From: Candidatus Saccharimonadota bacterium
GTDB lineage: Bacteria > Patescibacteriota > Saccharimonadia > Saccharimonadales > Saccharimonadaceae
Length of the DNA: 64,000 nt
Assembly (NCBI GenBank): GCA_003246575.1
Contig: QJZZ01000001.1
Span: 405,926 to 469,925 of the forward strand
Direction: 5' to 3'
Shown: in pieces, positions 49,298 to 58,349 of the stretch
Numbering within the stretch: the first letter of the stretch is position 1
Layout: each line of letters begins with the position of its first letter
Program-made: the position numbers and the translations under genes
Notes under the pieces: model-generated
Told to the model about the DNA's origin: nothing
The model's input: the letters and a program-made list of their open reading frames with translations, nothing else
The model's database searches: none

Positions 49298-50335
49298 ATG
49301 ATAGATTTTCAAGACATCCAGACAGATTTGCTGGCGCGTATTGCCGCGTCTGACCAGCCGCGCACAATACTGAAGACTCCTGAACTGCGCGAAGTGTATG
49401 CGGGCATTCGTAACGCTGAAGACAAAGCCGTCTACGGTGCGCAGGTAAACACACTGAAGTCGGCTCTCGAAGCAGCAATTGCTACTCGTGAAGCAGAACT
49501 TACGGCAGCGGATATCGCGCCGATTGATGTGACGGCGCCGATGGACGTGAACGCTCCGATTCCGGCACTCCTGCCAAGCGAGCGCGGTACGACACACCCA
49601 TTGACGCAAGAGATCGCTCGCGTCATCGAAATTTTCGGACGTATGGGATTTGCCAGTGAAGAGTCGCGCGAAATAGATGACCAGTATCATATGTTTGAAA
49701 CGCTCAATTTCCCGAAAGGTCACCCGGCGCGTGACGATTACGATACATTCATGACGGTCGAAAAAGATGGTGATGGTGATCCGCTGATTGCGCCCGCTCA
49801 CACCAGCACGATGCAAAATCGCGTTATGCGAAAGTATCGCGATCAGCTCGAAGCTGGCGAAGCGATTGCGGCAGTTGTGCCGGACCGTGTCTTCCGCAAC
49901 GAAGATCTCGACGCGCGTCACGAACACACCTTCTACCAAGTCGAGGGTGTCTATGTCGCCAAGGGCGTGCATGCTGGCATGTTGATCGCAACCCTCAAAG
50001 AATTTTTGCAAGAATATTATGGTCGTGAGCTACAGGTTCGGGTGAATCCATTCTACTTTCCGTTCACCGAGCCAAGCTTTGAGTTTGCACTGAGCTGTCC
50101 ATTCTGTGGCGGTGAAGATCCTGCGTGCAAAGTCTGTTCGGGTGAGGGTTGGATTGAGTTGCTTGGCTGCGGTATGGTGCATCCAAATGTTCTTCGTGCC
50201 GCTGATATCGATCCGAACGAATACACCGGGTTTGCCTTTGGCTGTGGCATCGATCGCCTTGTTATGATGAAATACCAGATTGAAGATATTCGCCATTTAG
50301 AGAGCGCAAAACTAGATTTCTTGGAGCAGTTTTAG
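49298..50335 (+). CDS. pheS: Phenylalanyl-tRNA synthetase alpha subunit
   Basis: 345 residues, class II. Motif 2 region LDARHEHTFYQVEGVYVAKG, FPFTEPSFEFALSCPFCGG (Phe-binding FPFTEPS), a Cys-x2-Cys pair insert ACKVCSGEGWIELLGCGMVHPNVL and motif 3 GFAFGCGIDRLVMMKYQI. Forms the alpha2beta2 enzyme with PheT, whose ATG follows its stop directly. Sits on the same chromosome arm as tRNA-Phe but is not linked to it. Confidence 0.97.
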   Translation: MIDFQDIQTDLLARIAASDQPRTILKTPELREVYAGIRNAEDKAVYGAQVNTLKSALEAAIATREAELTAADIAPIDVTAPMDVNAPIPALLPSERGTTHPLTQEIARVIEIFGRMGFASEESREIDDQYHMFETLNFPKGHPARDDYDTFMTVEKDGDGDPLIAPAHTSTMQNRVMRKYRDQLEAGEAIAAVVPDRVFRNEDLDARHEHTFYQVEGVYVAKGVHAGMLIATLKEFLQEYYGRELQVRVNPFYFPFTEPSFEFALSCPFCGGEDPACKVCSGEGWIELLGCGMVHPNVLRAADIDPNEYTGFAFGCGIDRLVMMKYQIEDIRHLESAKLDFLEQF

Positions 50336-52855
50336 ATGAAAGTTAGTCTCAATACAGTTAAACAATACGTTCCGGTCGACCTGGGCGTCGATGAGCTCGT
50401 GGAGCGCATCAACCAACGTCTCGGTGGTGTCGAGGAAGTTATCGATCTCGCCGATAAGTACAAAGATGTCGTCATCGTCAAAGTCCTGAGTGCAGTCAAG
50501 CACGAAAATGCCGACAAGCTGAGCGTTTGTGTTGTCGATGATGGCGGCGTGGTCCCAGATATCGAACGTGACGAAAACGGTCATGTGCAAGTTGTCTGTG
50601 GTGCACCAAATGTTCACGGCGATATGTATGCTGCGTGGCTGCCGCCACGAGCAACGGTGCCGGCAACCTACGATGACACTGAGCCATTTGTCCTCGAAGC
50701 CCGCAACCTGCGTGGCGTCATGAGCAACGGCATGCTCGCTGCAGCTGACGAACTCGCTATCGGTACCGAGCACTCGGGTATCATCGAGATCGATCCGAGC
50801 GAATGGCGTCCGTACGACGTCGAAATCAAGCCGGGTGCGAGCTTTGCCGCTGCCTACGGTCTCGACGACACGGTTATCGAAATAGAAAACAAGATGTTCA
50901 CTCACCGACCTGATTGCTTCGGCCAACTTGGCGTTGCGCGCGAAATCGCTGGTATCACCGGCAAGGCGTTCGAAGATCCTGAATGGTATTGGAAAATCCC
51001 GCAGCTACAAAGCGCGAGTGATATATCGCTCGACGTTTTCAACGAAGCGCCCGAAAAAGTTCCTCGTTTCACGACTGTCGTTATGAAGGATGTCGAAATC
51101 AAGCGCAGCCCGCTCTGGCTCCAGTGCGCACTCGTCGCGATGGGCTCGAAGCCGATCAACAACGTCGTCGACGTCACAAACTACGCTATGCTTCTGACGG
51201 CGCAGCCAACCCACGCCTACGACTACAATAAGCTTCGCGGTCACAAACTTGGCGCTCGTATGGCGCGTGCTGGCGAAACGGTTCGCTTGCTCAATGACAA
51301 AACCTACGAATTGACCACAGACGATATCGTGATTGCTGACGGCGAAGGCGCGGTAGGTCTCGCTGGCATCATGGGCGGTGGTGATAGTGAAGTGTCCGAC
51401 ATGACCACGACGGTTGCGCTCGAAGTTGCAACCTTCGATATGTACACACTGCGCAAATCAAGCATGCGTCACGGCGTCTTTACCGACGCATTGGCTCGTT
51501 TCAATAAGGGCCAGTCGCCACTACAAAATGACCGCGTCATCGACTTGCTCATCAAGACAATCAACGATGTATCAGGTGCTGTACAGGCAAGTGATGTCAT
51601 CGACCTGCGCTCTGACTCGATCGCTACCGCGTACGATGAGCAATCACTGAGCGGCACACTCAAAGTCCAGCGAAGCTTCATCAATGAACGTCTCGGCCTC
51701 GATCTCGCTGAAGATGATATCCAGACGCTACTTCGCAACGTTCACTTCGCGTGTTTTATCGACGAAGGCGACACGGCAACGAGCTATGTCGCACCGTTCT
51801 GGCGCACCGACATCGAACTTGCCGAGGATATCGTTGAAGAAGTTGGTCGTCTATATGGATTCGACAAATTGCCCCTCGAACTGCCATGTCGTAGTATCCG
51901 TCCTGCATCGCCAAACGCGCGTGTTGCGCTCAAGCAGCGTATCCGTAATAGTCTCGCGAATGCCGGCGCCAACGAAGTCCTGACCTATAGTTTCGTCCAC
52001 GAAAAGATATTGAAGAACGCTGGGCAAAATCCTGAAGCTGCATTCCAATTGTCGAATGCACTCAGTCCAGACCTGCAGTATTATCGTCTGAGTGTTTTGC
52101 CAAGCCTGCTTGATCGTGTTCGCATGAATATCAAGGCCGGTCACGATGAGTTCGTGCTGTTCGAGATTGGCAAGAGCCACCGAAAAGACGCCATCGACGA
52201 GGACGGTTTGCCACTCGAAGCCAGCTTGATCGACGCTGTCTACGCGAACAAAAAGCCTAGCCAAGGTGCTGCGTATTACCAAATGCGCCGTCTTGTGCAG
52301 CAGCTCTGCCTTGATCTTGGATTCACACTGCGCTACAAACCGATGACGGGCGAATACTCTGATCCGTTCACCGCGCCATTTGATCCGAAGCGTACAGCAC
52401 TGCTCGAAACCTACGATGGCACTTTCATCGGAATCGTTGGTGAACTCAAGCAGACGGTCGTGCAGGCATTCAAATTGCCACAAGCGACCGCAGCCATGAG
52501 CCTTGATTTTGACCGTTTGCTCACCGTGGCCAACCAGCCACGTACTACCTACGCGCCACTGAGTCGCTTCCCGTCTGTCACTCAGGATATTTCCCTGAAA
52601 GTCGCCAGCGATGTCACGTACGAAGATGTATTCCGTAGCGTCTACGATGGGCTGCGGTCATCGGCGAGCGACGTCGACTTCACCGTATCTCCTGTGACGA
52701 TCTATCAGGCCGAAGATGACGACACGACGAAAACTATTTCACTTCGCGTCGAGGTCACTAGCTACGAACGTACACTTCGCGAAGATGAAGTAACGGCATT
52801 CGTCGATGCTGCAGCTGCGTCGGCGAACAGCGCAGTTTCAGCAACTCGTATCTAA
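50336..52855 (+). CDS. pheT: Phenylalanyl-tRNA synthetase beta subunit
   Basis: 839 residues. Domains in order: tRNA-binding EMAP-like fold (VVIVKVLSAVKHENADKLSVC, near 40-150), B3/B4 editing (MKDVEIKRSPLWLQCAL, NNVVDVTNYAM, IMGGGDSEV), B5 DNA-binding-like, catalytic-like core (AEDIVEEVGRLYGFDKL) and the C-terminal ferredoxin-like anticodon-binding domain (PLSRFPSVTQDISL). Immediately follows pheS. Confidence 0.97.
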   Translation: MKVSLNTVKQYVPVDLGVDELVERINQRLGGVEEVIDLADKYKDVVIVKVLSAVKHENADKLSVCVVDDGGVVPDIERDENGHVQVVCGAPNVHGDMYAAWLPPRATVPATYDDTEPFVLEARNLRGVMSNGMLAAADELAIGTEHSGIIEIDPSEWRPYDVEIKPGASFAAAYGLDDTVIEIENKMFTHRPDCFGQLGVAREIAGITGKAFEDPEWYWKIPQLQSASDISLDVFNEAPEKVPRFTTVVMKDVEIKRSPLWLQCALVAMGSKPINNVVDVTNYAMLLTAQPTHAYDYNKLRGHKLGARMARAGETVRLLNDKTYELTTDDIVIADGEGAVGLAGIMGGGDSEVSDMTTTVALEVATFDMYTLRKSSMRHGVFTDALARFNKGQSPLQNDRVIDLLIKTINDVSGAVQASDVIDLRSDSIATAYDEQSLSGTLKVQRSFINERLGLDLAEDDIQTLLRNVHFACFIDEGDTATSYVAPFWRTDIELAEDIVEEVGRLYGFDKLPLELPCRSIRPASPNARVALKQRIRNSLANAGANEVLTYSFVHEKILKNAGQNPEAAFQLSNALSPDLQYYRLSVLPSLLDRVRMNIKAGHDEFVLFEIGKSHRKDAIDEDGLPLEASLIDAVYANKKPSQGAAYYQMRRLVQQLCLDLGFTLRYKPMTGEYSDPFTAPFDPKRTALLETYDGTFIGIVGELKQTVVQAFKLPQATAAMSLDFDRLLTVANQPRTTYAPLSRFPSVTQDISLKVASDVTYEDVFRSVYDGLRSSASDVDFTVSPVTIYQAEDDDTTKTISLRVEVTSYERTLREDEVTAFVDAAAASANSAVSATRI

Positions 52856-52896
52856 TTTTTCAGCCAAATACCAGCGCTATCCCGTATAGTGAGAGT

Positions 52897-53763
52897 ATGA
52901 AGCATATCAAGAATCACTGGATCAAGTACGTGGTACAGGTTGTGCTGGTGATGCTTGGAAGCGCCGTGACAGCGCTTGGTCTGCAATTCTTCTTGCTCCC
53001 GAATCATCTGCTCGATGGCGGCGTGACAGGACTATCTATCATCGCGAGTGTGACAACCGGGTGGCCGGTTGGTGTATTTTTGCTACTACTCAATGCGCCA
53101 TTTGTGATGTATGGCTATAAAAAGTTCGGACGCGTATTCGCAGCGTTGTCGGTCGTCGGTATCGTCACACTGGCGCTACTCACCATGTCGCATGTGCATG
53201 AAGGATTCACTGATGTGCCGATCCTGGCTGCGGTATTTGGCGGACTGTTCGTCGGCGTCGGTATCGGTGTTGTCTTGCGGTATGGCGGCATCATCGATGG
53301 CGCTGACACGATTGCGGTCCTGATCGACCGTGTGACGATCTTTTCAGTCAGTGAGGCAATCATGGCCATTAACGTGGTCATTATCAGTATCGCGGGATTC
53401 GTGTTCGACTGGGAGCATGCCTTCTATTCACTGATTGCGTACTATGTTGCTCACCGTGCAATTGATGTGATGGTTGAAGGACTCGACGAGTCGCGTTCGC
53501 TTTGGGTTGTCAGTATGCACGTGCGCGAACTCGGCAAGCTTGTAAATGAACTCATCGAAGAACCGGTGACGTACATCAAAGAAAGTAACCCCAAAGATCG
53601 AGAACCACATGGTGTCATGCTCGTGGTGATCACACGCTTCCAGGAGCAAAAGGTCAAGACGGCGATTCGCGATGTCGATCCACGCGCCTTCATGGTTGTC
53701 GGCAAGGCGCACGAGGTGATCGGAAAAGTGTCGGAAGACTCAATACATAGCAATCGCGGCTAA
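52897..53763 (+). CDS. YitT-family membrane protein (DUF161/DUF2179)
   Basis: 288 residues. Five to six membrane helices (GLQFFLLPNHLLDGGVTGLSII is the family block, then GVGIGVVLRYGGIIDGADTIA) and a soluble C-terminal DUF2179 domain (about 205-285, with ITRFQEQKVKTAIRDVDPRAF). Likely a transporter. TATAGT (52885-52890) puts transcription start on the ATG. Confidence 0.9.
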   Translation: MKHIKNHWIKYVVQVVLVMLGSAVTALGLQFFLLPNHLLDGGVTGLSIIASVTTGWPVGVFLLLLNAPFVMYGYKKFGRVFAALSVVGIVTLALLTMSHVHEGFTDVPILAAVFGGLFVGVGIGVVLRYGGIIDGADTIAVLIDRVTIFSVSEAIMAINVVIISIAGFVFDWEHAFYSLIAYYVAHRAIDVMVEGLDESRSLWVVSMHVRELGKLVNELIEEPVTYIKESNPKDREPHGVMLVVITRFQEQKVKTAIRDVDPRAFMVVGKAHEVIGKVSEDSIHSNRG

Positions 53764-53796
53764 TATGCTATAGTGAATAGGCTTTAACAATTTTTA

Positions 53797-53907
53797 ATAT
53801 CACGAAGCAGACGAGAGACCTGACTCTATGACCCTGCTAGCAACCACCGCACATTTCTGATGTGTGACAGGTGCTCCATTCAGCCCCGGAAAGGAGGGGA
53901 AAGATAT
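53797..53907 (+). promoter_or_regulatory. SAM-I (S-box) riboswitch controlling metK
   Basis: All S-box parts fit. P1: ATATC (53797-53801) with GATAT (53903-53907, covering the AU of the start codon). P2: AGCAG (53806-53810) with CTGCT (53834-53838), inner AGAG/CTCT (53814-53827), kink-turn ATGA. AGCAACC follows. P3: CGCACAT (53848-53854) with ATGTGTG (53860-53866). Pseudoknot CCTG (53819-53822) with CAGG (53868-53871). GGTGCT follows. P4: CCCC (53884-53887) with GGGG (53896-53899), overlapping the AAGGAGG ribosome site. SAM binding should hide ribosome site and start codon. The promoter is TGcTATAGT (53766-53774). Confidence 0.88.
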
Positions 53908-54877
53908 GACCACATATCGTACGGCGGAATCGGTTTCGCCAAAACACCCAGACAAACTATGCGACCAGATTTCGGACGCAATACTCGACGCGTACCTCGC
54001 GGACGATCACGATGCGCGCGTGGCGGTTGAGACGGTCGGCGGACACGGACGAGTATTCATCACGGGTGAAGTGACGAGTACGGTGCATCCTGATATTGAG
54101 CCAATTGTTCGTCGTATCGCCGGTGATGTCGCCATAGATATCCATCTGGTGCGCCAAAGTCCAGAGATTGCGAATGGCGTTGATACCGGTGGTGCCGGTG
54201 ACCAAGGCATCATGGTTGGCTATGCCTGTGATGAAACAGACGAATTTTTGCCGCTCGAAGTAGTGCTGTCGCGCGAATTGAATCAGTTTTTGTATGCGCA
54301 GTGGCCATTCGATGGCAAGACGCAAGTGACGCTCCAAGACGGCACGATCACTGCGATTGTGGCGAGTTTTCAGAACGCGCCGCACGACGACCTGGTGTCG
54401 AAAATAGGTGCATGGATCGAGCAGGAGCCGCGGGCCGACGTCGCGGGCGACGTTGCCATACACGCCAATCCAGCGGGCGACTGGAATCAAGGCGGCTTTG
54501 ATGCAGATGCCGGCCTGACAGGACGCAAGCTTGTCGTCGACAATTACGGCCCGCGCATACCGATTGGTGGCGGCTGTTTCAGCGGCAAGGACGCGTCCAA
54601 AGTTGACCGCAGCGCGGCCTACATGGCGCGCAAGATTGCACTCGACTATCTACGGGCACGTGGAGCACACGAGGTATTTTGCCACCTCGCCTATGCGATT
54701 GGCTACGATCAGCCACTCGAAGCAACCGTGACGATTGACGGTGTCGCCGAACAGGTCGAAGGCTATGATTTGTCGCCACGCGGTATCATCGCAGCGCTCG
54801 ATCTCAAACGTCCGATATACGAAGTGACCGCACAGTACGGTCACTTCGGGCATGATGAATTCTCCTGGGAGCAGTAG
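53906..54877 (+). CDS. metK: S-adenosylmethionine synthetase, short form
   Basis: 323 residues; most bacterial MetK have about 380-400. Kept: SVSPKHPDKLCDQISDAILD, GGHGRVFITGE, GAGDQGIMVGYACDE (methionine/ATP loop), RKLVVDNYGP, GGGCFSGKDASKVDRSAAYMAR and the C-terminal domain. The missing 60 residues fall in the outer parts of domains 2 and 3. Makes SAM from Met and ATP. Start at ATG 53906 inside the riboswitch P1; a longer frame upstream runs through the riboswitch and is not coding. Confidence 0.95.
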   Translation: MTTYRTAESVSPKHPDKLCDQISDAILDAYLADDHDARVAVETVGGHGRVFITGEVTSTVHPDIEPIVRRIAGDVAIDIHLVRQSPEIANGVDTGGAGDQGIMVGYACDETDEFLPLEVVLSRELNQFLYAQWPFDGKTQVTLQDGTITAIVASFQNAPHDDLVSKIGAWIEQEPRADVAGDVAIHANPAGDWNQGGFDADAGLTGRKLVVDNYGPRIPIGGGCFSGKDASKVDRSAAYMARKIALDYLRARGAHEVFCHLAYAIGYDQPLEATVTIDGVAEQVEGYDLSPRGIIAALDLKRPIYEVTAQYGHFGHDEFSWEQ

Positions 54878-55684
54878 TTACTTTAGAAGAGATTGCATCT
54901 GTTTGGTGATGAGCTTGGTTGCCCGCACGGGACTAAGTCGGTAGAGCTTGTTCATCAAGTTGCTGTCACGGCCAGTGAAGATTTGTGGTTTGTCGCGCTC
55001 CATGCCGTCGATGATGATTTCAGCAGCTTTGCTAGCAGGGAGCATAGGGAATTTCTTGGCTGCTTCGTCTGCTTCGGCACTGGCTGGCGCGTTGACGCCT
55101 GAGTTTTTGGTGATGTCGGTGGCGGTTGCTCCCGGGAAGACGACCGATACGCGAACGTTGGTGTTGAGGAGTTCGGCGTAGAGTCCTTCGGTCAAGAGCT
55201 TGACGGCAGCCTTGCTGGCGCCATAGACGCTCTGGCCCGGTACCGGCAGGAAGCCACCCATGCTCGAGACATTGACGAGGTGTGCCTCATCGCGTTCGAG
55301 CAGGCCAGGTAAGAATGCTTTGGTCATGTTGAGTGTGCCGTAGAAGTTGACGTTCATGACGCGTTCGATGGCGTCAAAGTCGAGGTCGTTGACTTTGACG
55401 AATGGTTGAACGATACCAGCACAGTTGATGAGTCCATCGACGCCGCCGTGAGCAGCGCGGACGCTCTCGGGTAGCGCTTCGACAGCCGAGCGATCTGCGA
55501 TGTTGACGGCGTGAAGTGAAAATTCTTCGCCCGCCGCGAGTTTGACCTTGAGTGCGTCGAGTGCTTCTTGACGAAGATCGACAGCGGCGACTTTTGCACC
55601 ACGCTTCAATAGTTCGGCGACGAGTTCTCCGCCGATTCCGCCACCTGCGCCGGTGACAATGATGACCTTGTTTTGTACCTTCAT
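54878..55684 (-). CDS. Short-chain dehydrogenase/reductase
   Basis: 268 residues, classical SDR: VTGAGGGIGGEL (TGxxxGxG), LINCAGIV (NNAG), LVNVSSMGG with catalytic Ser, VYGASKAAVK (YxxxK). C-terminal PVRATKLI resembles the membrane-associated acylglycerone-reductase-like SDR subgroup. NAD(P)H-linked; substrate unknown. Its stop directly abuts that of metK. Confidence 0.9.
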   Translation of the reverse strand: MKVQNKVIIVTGAGGGIGGELVAELLKRGAKVAAVDLRQEALDALKVKLAAGEEFSLHAVNIADRSAVEALPESVRAAHGGVDGLINCAGIVQPFVKVNDLDFDAIERVMNVNFYGTLNMTKAFLPGLLERDEAHLVNVSSMGGFLPVPGQSVYGASKAAVKLLTEGLYAELLNTNVRVSVVFPGATATDITKNSGVNAPASAEADEAAKKFPMLPASKAAEIIIDGMERDKPQIFTGRDSNLMNKLYRLSPVRATKLITKQMQSLLK

Positions 55685-55793
55685 GGTATTCTTTCTGGTT
55701 AAGGTTTACTGTCGTCATTGTATGACCGAGGTGTGATTTTCGTCAAATATAGTTACGCTTTCAAAGGCGTGCAGTGTTTGCTACCATACCGCT

Positions 55794-56381
55794 ATGGCAG
55801 AATTTTTACCCGCTCGGCAATTCAATGACGAGCCCGATGATGATGACAAAAAGGCACAACAACTGCTAGCTCAGTTGCAGGTGCGAATTGATCAGCACAC
55901 ACTGAGCGATAGTGTACCGATTCACGCGCACACTCCAGAAGAGCAGCAGGCAATTGTTGATAAGGTGAATGGACATATAAAATTCGAAGCAGGAATGCTC
56001 GGGGACTTGATCGCAGGTATGCCGGTGGCATTTACGGGACCAGGGCTATTTCTGGCGGCTTTCGACGGTGAAGTATGTGGGGCTGAGCATCTTCGTCCGG
56101 ACGACGTATTGGTCGGTGAAGTAGATGGCGTGGCATCATTGCCCGTACCGACGCGAGACGTCGTAAGCCAGGGTGAGGATGTTGAATCGGATGAGATTCC
56201 TATGGATGAGAAAGTACTTTCTGTGATCGTCGAGCTAGAAGAGGCTCGACTCTATCGCGGTGTTATGCCTGATGGAGGCTATAAAGAGGCGTTCAACCTG
56301 TCGAATATGACTATCATAGCCCCCGCGGTATATGATATGCCGTTTCGTATACTCGACATGACGCCTGTACATGAGCAGTAA
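55794..56381 (+). CDS. Hypothetical protein
   Basis: 195 residues, acidic, with an Asp-rich stretch DEPDDDDKK near the start, a helical part (HTPEEQQAIVDKVNGHIKF) and beta-rich rest. No family recognised. TGcTACCAT (55779-55787) makes the mRNA leaderless at ATG 55794. Terminated by the hairpin at 56391. Confidence 0.6.
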   Translation: MAEFLPARQFNDEPDDDDKKAQQLLAQLQVRIDQHTLSDSVPIHAHTPEEQQAIVDKVNGHIKFEAGMLGDLIAGMPVAFTGPGLFLAAFDGEVCGAEHLRPDDVLVGEVDGVASLPVPTRDVVSQGEDVESDEIPMDEKVLSVIVELEEARLYRGVMPDGGYKEAFNLSNMTIIAPAVYDMPFRILDMTPVHEQ

Positions 56382-56390
56382 ATAGAGAAA

Positions 56391-56437
56391 ACCCCCGAAG
56401 GGGTCTCTCTCGTTGCCCGAGGAAACCCCTTGCGGGG
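56391..56437. terminator. Two terminator hairpins between convergent genes
   Basis: ACCCC-CGAA-GGGGT (56391-56404), extended by AGAGA/TCTCT, follows the plus-strand gene; CCCC-TTGC-GGGG (56426-56437) follows the stop of the minus-strand XRE gene, with TTTCC after it on that strand. Confidence 0.75.
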
Positions 56438-56439
56438 GA

Positions 56440-56811
56440 TTATGCGACCGCCCGTAGGTGTCGCTGCTTAGACGCTGCCCATGGGTAGGGGCGGCGACAG
56501 CGAGCCGGTCGGTGGGTGAGCCCATCCTCTTCGAAAATCTTGCGCGAAATGCGCTCGATATCCTTGAAGGTATAGCTTCGTCCGTACTCAACATATCCGA
56601 GAACGGACAGGATCCGCATTGCCACCTCAAGGGTGGTGAGCGACGGGTCGATCTTGCACTTGGCAAGCGCGGCGCGCCAGTCGGGGTTCCTGAGGCGCTC
56701 GATCGCACTAATCGTGCTAGGGCTCAAGCCCGTCAATACAGCAAGCTGCTTCTGGGTCAATCCTAGTGCACGTCGGGCGCGACGGAGCGGTGAACTCTCG
56801 GAGAAGGGCAC
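56440..56811 (-). CDS. XRE-family helix-turn-helix regulator
   Basis: 123 residues. HTH_3 domain near 10-40: RRARRALGLTQKQLAVLTG, LSPSTISAIERL. A second region (LEVAMRILSVLGYVEYGR, ISRKIFEEDG) and a basic C-terminus follow. GC-rich codons; GTG start ending at 56811 with AAAGGAGGG upstream. Minus-strand TTGACT (56906-56911), 17 bases, TAATAT (56883-56888) drives it, with a 70-base leader that holds a CACCTC/GAGGTG hairpin. Could repress itself and the divergent gene. Confidence 0.8.
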   Translation of the reverse strand: MPFSESSPLRRARRALGLTQKQLAVLTGLSPSTISAIERLRNPDWRAALAKCKIDPSLTTLEVAMRILSVLGYVEYGRSYTFKDIERISRKIFEEDGLTHRPARCRRPYPWAASKQRHLRAVA

Positions 56812-56882
56812 AGGGCCCTCCTTTCTAGTTGGAGGCGGACAGGTTCATGTACACCTCGTTTTACAGAGGTGACATGGATAGT

Positions 56883-56961
56883 ATATTAGCACAAAATGAC
56901 ACAAAAGTCAATACCGCGAAAATGCATACTGCTTGTATTTTAGTGCAAAATATGATAAAAT
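56883..56961. promoter_or_regulatory. Divergent promoters with repeated TTAG-xx-CAAAAT
   Basis: Leftward TTGACT-N17-TAATAT for the XRE gene; rightward TTGTAT (56933-56938), 17 bases, TAAAAT (56956-56961) for 56968, leaderless. ATTAGCACAAAATGA (56885-56899) and TTTAGTGCAAAATATGA (near 56938-56955) are related direct repeats, one in each promoter, and so candidate operators. Confidence 0.6.
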
Positions 56962-56967
56962 ATAAAT

Positions 56968-57552
56968 ATGATTGAGAAGCCAACTACCTCTGGCGACTAT
57001 GACTCATCGCGCGAATGGGAGGATGTTTCATCTGCGTTGATTGGGGCGCAGATGAACCTGAGGGAATGGCAGAAGCAGAATTATCCGCTTGGCTCGCATC
57101 CTGATGCCGAGCAGCAACTTGGGTTAATGCGAGCGTACGCTCCGCATTTGCAGGACTGGCTTGCTCAATATCCCGAACTGGCGTCTGGCAATGAAGTGCG
57201 GGTCAGCGGTCATGGGTATGTAATCATCAAGAGTCCAGCGAGCGAGGGAATCGTCGACCTGGCGCCATCGGGACGCTGGATCCAGGGAACGATTGGCGAG
57301 GTCCTGGTTGGCTTTGCGCCGACGCCAGACTTCGGTGAGCTGTCAATGCCTGATGGGCAGGTGAGTTTCACGGATGAAATCCAACCATCACTCATGGTTC
57401 GTCTGGAGCGCGGTATCCTCCTCGGTGTCGAAGGTGAAACCATCGAAGATGCCATGCAGCGCCAGCCGGCTATTTTCCAGGTAGCTGCACCGATTATCTA
57501 TGGTGCGACGGTACAGACCCGCCCCGCCGAAGACCCGAGCGATTGGGTGTAA
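56968..57552 (+). CDS. Hypothetical protein
   Basis: 194 residues, soluble; helical first half (SREWEDVSSALIGAQMNLREWQK) and beta-rich second half (GHGYVIIKSPASEGIVDLAP, LMVRLERGILLGVEG). No family recognised. Leaderless from TAAAAT at 56956. Terminator follows at 57573. Confidence 0.6.
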   Translation: MIEKPTTSGDYDSSREWEDVSSALIGAQMNLREWQKQNYPLGSHPDAEQQLGLMRAYAPHLQDWLAQYPELASGNEVRVSGHGYVIIKSPASEGIVDLAPSGRWIQGTIGEVLVGFAPTPDFGELSMPDGQVSFTDEIQPSLMVRLERGILLGVEGETIEDAMQRQPAIFQVAAPIIYGATVQTRPAEDPSDWV

Positions 57553-57572
57553 GAGTTACTTCCTGATGGCCC

Positions 57573-57597
57573 AAAAGCAGCTGAATGGCTGCTTTTT
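57573..57597 (+). terminator. Rho-independent terminator
   Basis: AAAAGCAGC (57573-57581) pairs with GCTGCTTTT (57588-57596), tail TTAAGTTTT. Confidence 0.85.
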
Positions 57598-57642
57598 AAG
57601 TTTTGGTAGAAAAACAGAGGCGAGAGGGGTATACTACTGATA

Positions 57643-58290
57643 ATGGCTAAGATTAAAGATATGCGAGAGGATAGCAGGCCGCGCGAGAAGCTGGCCAAGT
57701 ATGGATCTGAAAAACTTAGCGACCTTGAACTCCTGATGGCGATTATCGGAAGCGGCAATGCGCAGGCCGATGTGATGAAAATATCTCGTGATGTCAAAAA
57801 GTTAATTGCCGAAAAGGGTAGCGAGCTCTCGTATGAGGATTTACTCGGCGTCAAAAGCCTTGGTCCGGCAAAAGCTACGCAAATCATGGCGGGTTTCGAA
57901 CTCTGGCGCAGGCAGTTCGAGGTATCTGAGCGACCAATTATTGATAGCCCAGAAAAAGCTGTTGGCCAGCTCTCGGATATCCGTGACAAAAAGCAAGAAT
58001 ACTTCGTATGCCTCACGCTCGATGGTGCGAATCGCTTGATCGCCAAGCGTGTCATTACTATCGGCACACTCACGAGTTCACTTGTTCACCCTCGCGAAGT
58101 CTTCGCTGATGCCATCACTGACCGCGCCGCTAGCATCATTGTTGCGCACAACCATCCAAGTGGTAGTCTGGAGGTGTCCAGGGCAGACAAAGAGGTAACA
58201 GGGATACTGAAGAAGTCGGGCGAACTTCTGGATATCGAACTTGTGGACCATATCGTTGTTACGGCAGATAAAAGCACGACTGTATTATAG
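57643..58290 (+). CDS. radC: RadC-family JAB-domain protein
   Basis: 215 residues. N-terminal helix-hairpin-helix (LLGVKSLGPAKATQI), then JAB/MPN domain with EYFVCLTLDGANRLI, the metalloprotease-like HNHPSGSLEVSRAD and LVDHIVV. RadC proteins occur often beside mobile and defence DNA, as here next to the restriction island; true function unsettled. TATACT (57630-57635) puts transcription start beside the ATG. Confidence 0.93.
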   Translation: MAKIKDMREDSRPREKLAKYGSEKLSDLELLMAIIGSGNAQADVMKISRDVKKLIAEKGSELSYEDLLGVKSLGPAKATQIMAGFELWRRQFEVSERPIIDSPEKAVGQLSDIRDKKQEYFVCLTLDGANRLIAKRVITIGTLTSSLVHPREVFADAITDRAASIIVAHNHPSGSLEVSRADKEVTGILKKSGELLDIELVDHIVVTADKSTTVL

Positions 58291-58313
58291 AATCAGTAAC
58301 TCAGCGTTTGTAC

Positions 58314-58342
58314 TTGACTCGAACGTTAAACGGCCATATAAT
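58314..58342 (+). promoter_or_regulatory. Promoter of the restriction-modification operon
   Basis: TTGACT (58314-58319), 17 bases, TATAAT (58337-58342); start site 58349-58350 on the ATG of the first hsdS. Confidence 0.85.
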
Positions 58343-58349
58343 TGGCAAC

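Noticed and set aside
53864..53905. 14 extra codons before metK
   Set aside because: They lie in P3/P4 of the riboswitch and MetK proteins begin at the TTYRTAESVSP region.
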